The notes beneath the pieces were generated by a model that saw nothing but the letters and a program-made list of their open reading frames with translations, made no database searches and was not told the DNA's origin. This document shows, one piece after another, positions 61,638-64,000 of a DNA stretch of 64,000 bases (the stretch's first letter is position 1; every line of letters starts with the position of its first letter). Position numbers and translations under genes: made by a program. The stretch is from Colius striatus (taxonomy: Eukaryota; Chordata; Aves; Coliiformes; Coliidae): contig NC_084790.1 of NCBI RefSeq assembly GCF_028858725.1, positions 35,257,031 to 35,321,030 of the forward strand, given 5' to 3'.

Positions 61638-64000
61638 TTAAGGTAGTACAATACAAAAGGACCCTCAGAGACCACGATATCCATGGGCAGTGGAGGCAGC
61701 ATTATATCTTTGAAAGAGACGAAAGCTCACCCTGGATGCAGGGTGAAGAGGAACAGAAAGAAGTACGTCCCCTTTTCACTGCCCACATGGCCACCCAGCA
61801 GGACTGTTGCTCACCTGAGCTGCAGCAGAACCCTCCACCCAGAGTCACCATTCAGGCCCAGGGGCAATCCACTTGCCAAGAGCCCCTCCCCAAGGTCAGG
61901 CAAGTGACTCTTCAGCATTTAGCCACAAGCTGCAGACATTGAAGCACTTTATGCTTCATTTTAGCATTATGAGGATGAAAACCTGGGACATCCCTCCAGA
62001 TATTACCTCCTCCCAGCTGATGTACTCAACAGCATATGAACTCCTGCCAACCTGTGAGGCTTTCCAGTATGCTATCTTGTTAGGTTGATGACGTCTTGTT
62101 AGGTGGGTGCACTGTGCTGCCAACAGACCAACCACAGCACCTACTGCAATCCTCTGCAGCCCCACCCTTTCAGGAACTTGCCATTGATCCAGTAACACCT
62201 GGTCAATTCCAGGTAGGTGATGGAATAAACTGCAAGCCATCAATAGTACATAGCCCACATTGAGGCTCAAAAGCACACGTGTGGAGATCTCTCCAGGCAC
62301 AACCAGCAAGGTGCCTCTTATCCAGCCTTTACAAACAGCCAAGCAAGGGCTCATATGGATCATCTCACCACCATGCACTTTTTGTGAGTATGGGGGAAGG
62401 TTTCAGTTGTACTGCGAGAATGCAATTTGCATACCTCAGTTCTTTGGGGAAAACAATGAACAACTAGTTCAACATGCTGCCAACAGAAATAACATCACCA
62501 CCTATTTTCATAGTTGAGAGTAAAAAAAAAGGTCAGGGAGATTAAAACCCAAAGGTCATCCACCCTGAGCAAATTCCCCCAGAGACTACCATGGAGCTCA
62601 GAAAAAATGCCATGCTCTGTTCTAGCTATCAGCACCGGGCACTATGAGCAGTGCCTCTGCATGATCTCTACAGAGGGGCAAGCGGCAGGACAAGAAGTGT
62701 GGTTGTGTTTCTGTATCCCATGTGAAGGAAATCAGAGGTGTAACACTGTATTTGAGCACACTGTTCTGTAATGGTACTTGAAATGCTCATGAGTAGGGAC
62801 ATTGAGAAAACTAGAATGGGTGTTAGAGGCTAGGATCAGAGCAGAGGCCCAGTACTGAGAGAAGCAGAGAGCTCAATCTGTTTAGCTCTTCAAAATGAAC
62901 TAAATAGGCCATGATTGCAGTGCTAAAGCACCTCCAGAGGAGAGAAAACTCTGGATCCTGAAAGCCTGTTTAGTCAAGCAGAGAAAGGTACAATGTGAAC
63001 CAATGGCTGGAAATCGGTGTTAGATATTCACAATGACTTTAAGAATAGCTATAAAATTGAGGAACTAACCATTTGGTGTGAGGTATCAAGGACAAACATC
63101 TTTAGATCCCTTCTGGGAGAGCAAAGATTGGCTTTTCCATGCAGTGGCATACATGCTATCAGGGCAATGCAGGGAAGTTTCCACTCTGACGTGCCCTTCT
63201 CACCTTGGATTTCCTTCCCATTACACTCTATGGGAAATGACTGAGGCTAGGCTGCTCAGGAGCACTGCTAGCAAGCCTCTGGCCATTGCAGCCCATTGGA
63301 GGAATTTTCCGTTATACCAGATCATATCCTTCGGGGGAATTTTTTTGTTTCATTTTTTTCTCCTCCTTTCTTTTTAAAAAAAGGAAAAAGCATCTCCTGA
63401 AGCCCTGAAATCTTAGCCATGTTGGTCTTTTCCTCATGGTTCTTGCTATGTTTTCCACACTTCTGCTCTTAGGAGAGCAAACCTCCATTCCTGGTTCAGA
63501 CCTGTAGTGTGAGAGAAGGACACCTTCAGCTAATTTACATCTAAGTGAGCATTTGTCAGAGTAAAGACTAATGGTCTTACTGTGCAAAATGGCTCCCGTG
63601 GCAGTACTAATCAATACTGGTTTGACGGATTGCCTGCCAGGAGTCTTTGAGGCACATTAGCTGCTAGACTTTCTGCTTGCTCACTGCTTAACAAAATAAA
63701 TACAGATGAATCATGGTATTTAACATAAAACTCCAACTCAGAATCAAAGCTGTTTAAAATGCACAGTGGTTTGCCCCACTCTATCCTTGCTTTGCCTTTG
63801 CTCAGGAAGAATGTTTAGTCCTGGTTCTTCTGGAACAGGCATAAGGTTTGAATGATAACCATTCCACCAAGGACTGCCCCTTCCTCTGCAACCTGTGGTT
63901 ACATTCCTGACATAGCACTCTATTCCTCATTGCCCCCCCAAAGCAGGAGCCAGTGGAGGAAGAAAGAATTGAGATGCATGCCTGAGTGGATGATGGGAGG
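61638..64000. other. Intergenic, nothing recognised
   Basis: Sequence beyond CR1 copy D up to the window edge. A 140-codon minus-strand frame (62378-61956) is partly hydrophobic but lacks any family motif. A short direct repeat TCTTGTTAGGT occurs twice near 62073-62100. Confidence 0.5.

Noticed and set aside
61956..62378. A 140-codon partly hydrophobic minus-strand frame near the right edge
   Set aside because: The hydrophobic parts do not form clear transmembrane segments. No homology was recognised and it lies beside a CR1 element in noncoding DNA.
37400..64000. Possible INTS10 exons upstream of LPL
   Set aside because: No recognisable exon with splice sites was found; a translated search against INTS10 would settle it.

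Overview
The window is vertebrate nuclear DNA, almost certainly from a bird. Two things show this. It holds five copies of the CR1 LINE, the dominant avian retrotransposon, each with the CR1 3' end (CCTTCCAACCCCTACCATTC followed by short ATTCTATG-type repeats). It also holds one complete gene, lipoprotein lipase (LPL), with the C-terminal extension I associate with avian LPL. Introns are short (131 bp to 6.6 kb), as is usual in birds. The species cannot be named; the signal peptide looks different from the chicken one as I remember it.

LPL lies on the minus strand from about 36785 (predicted transcription start) to about 19665 (predicted poly(A) site). I rebuilt all ten exons. Every junction is GT-AG, all phases agree, and exons 3 to 9 have the lengths I recall for human LPL (180, 112, 234, 243, 121, 183 and 105 nt). 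The spliced frame is 1455 nt, 484 residues. It keeps the Ser153-Asp177-His262 triad, the lid disulfide Cys237-Cys260, both N-glycosylation sites, the basic heparin-binding segment with its RTKR cleavage-type site, and the lipid-binding tryptophan loop. The promoter sits in a CpG island with CCAAT, octamer and TATA-like elements in the order known for LPL promoters. The predicted 5' UTR has no upstream ATG but contains a perfect 10-bp hairpin.

Layout: 1-4108 intergenic, nothing recognised; 4109-4641 CR1 copy A (+); 4642-12892 intergenic with CAAA and AT microsatellites and a perfect hairpin; 12893-14435 CR1 copy B (-) with a decayed reverse transcriptase; 14436-19664 intergenic downstream of LPL; 19665-36785 LPL, with a 56-bp CR1 scrap in intron 8; about 36000-37230 CpG island and promoter; 37230-58690 a long upstream intergenic stretch without recognisable exons; 58690-59173 CR1 copy C (+); 59440-61637 CR1 copy D (+), the longest; 61638-64000 intergenic.

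The mammalian neighbours of LPL (INTS10 upstream, SLC18A1 downstream) were not recognised here, though small exons could have been missed by eye. I found no rRNA, tRNA or CRISPR array and no sign of an undescribed multi-gene system. The observations most worth checking are fine details of LPL (NAGNAG acceptor at the signal-peptide boundary, coding last exon, 5' UTR hairpin, promoter G-quadruplex motif) and several perfect inverted repeats in noncoding DNA.
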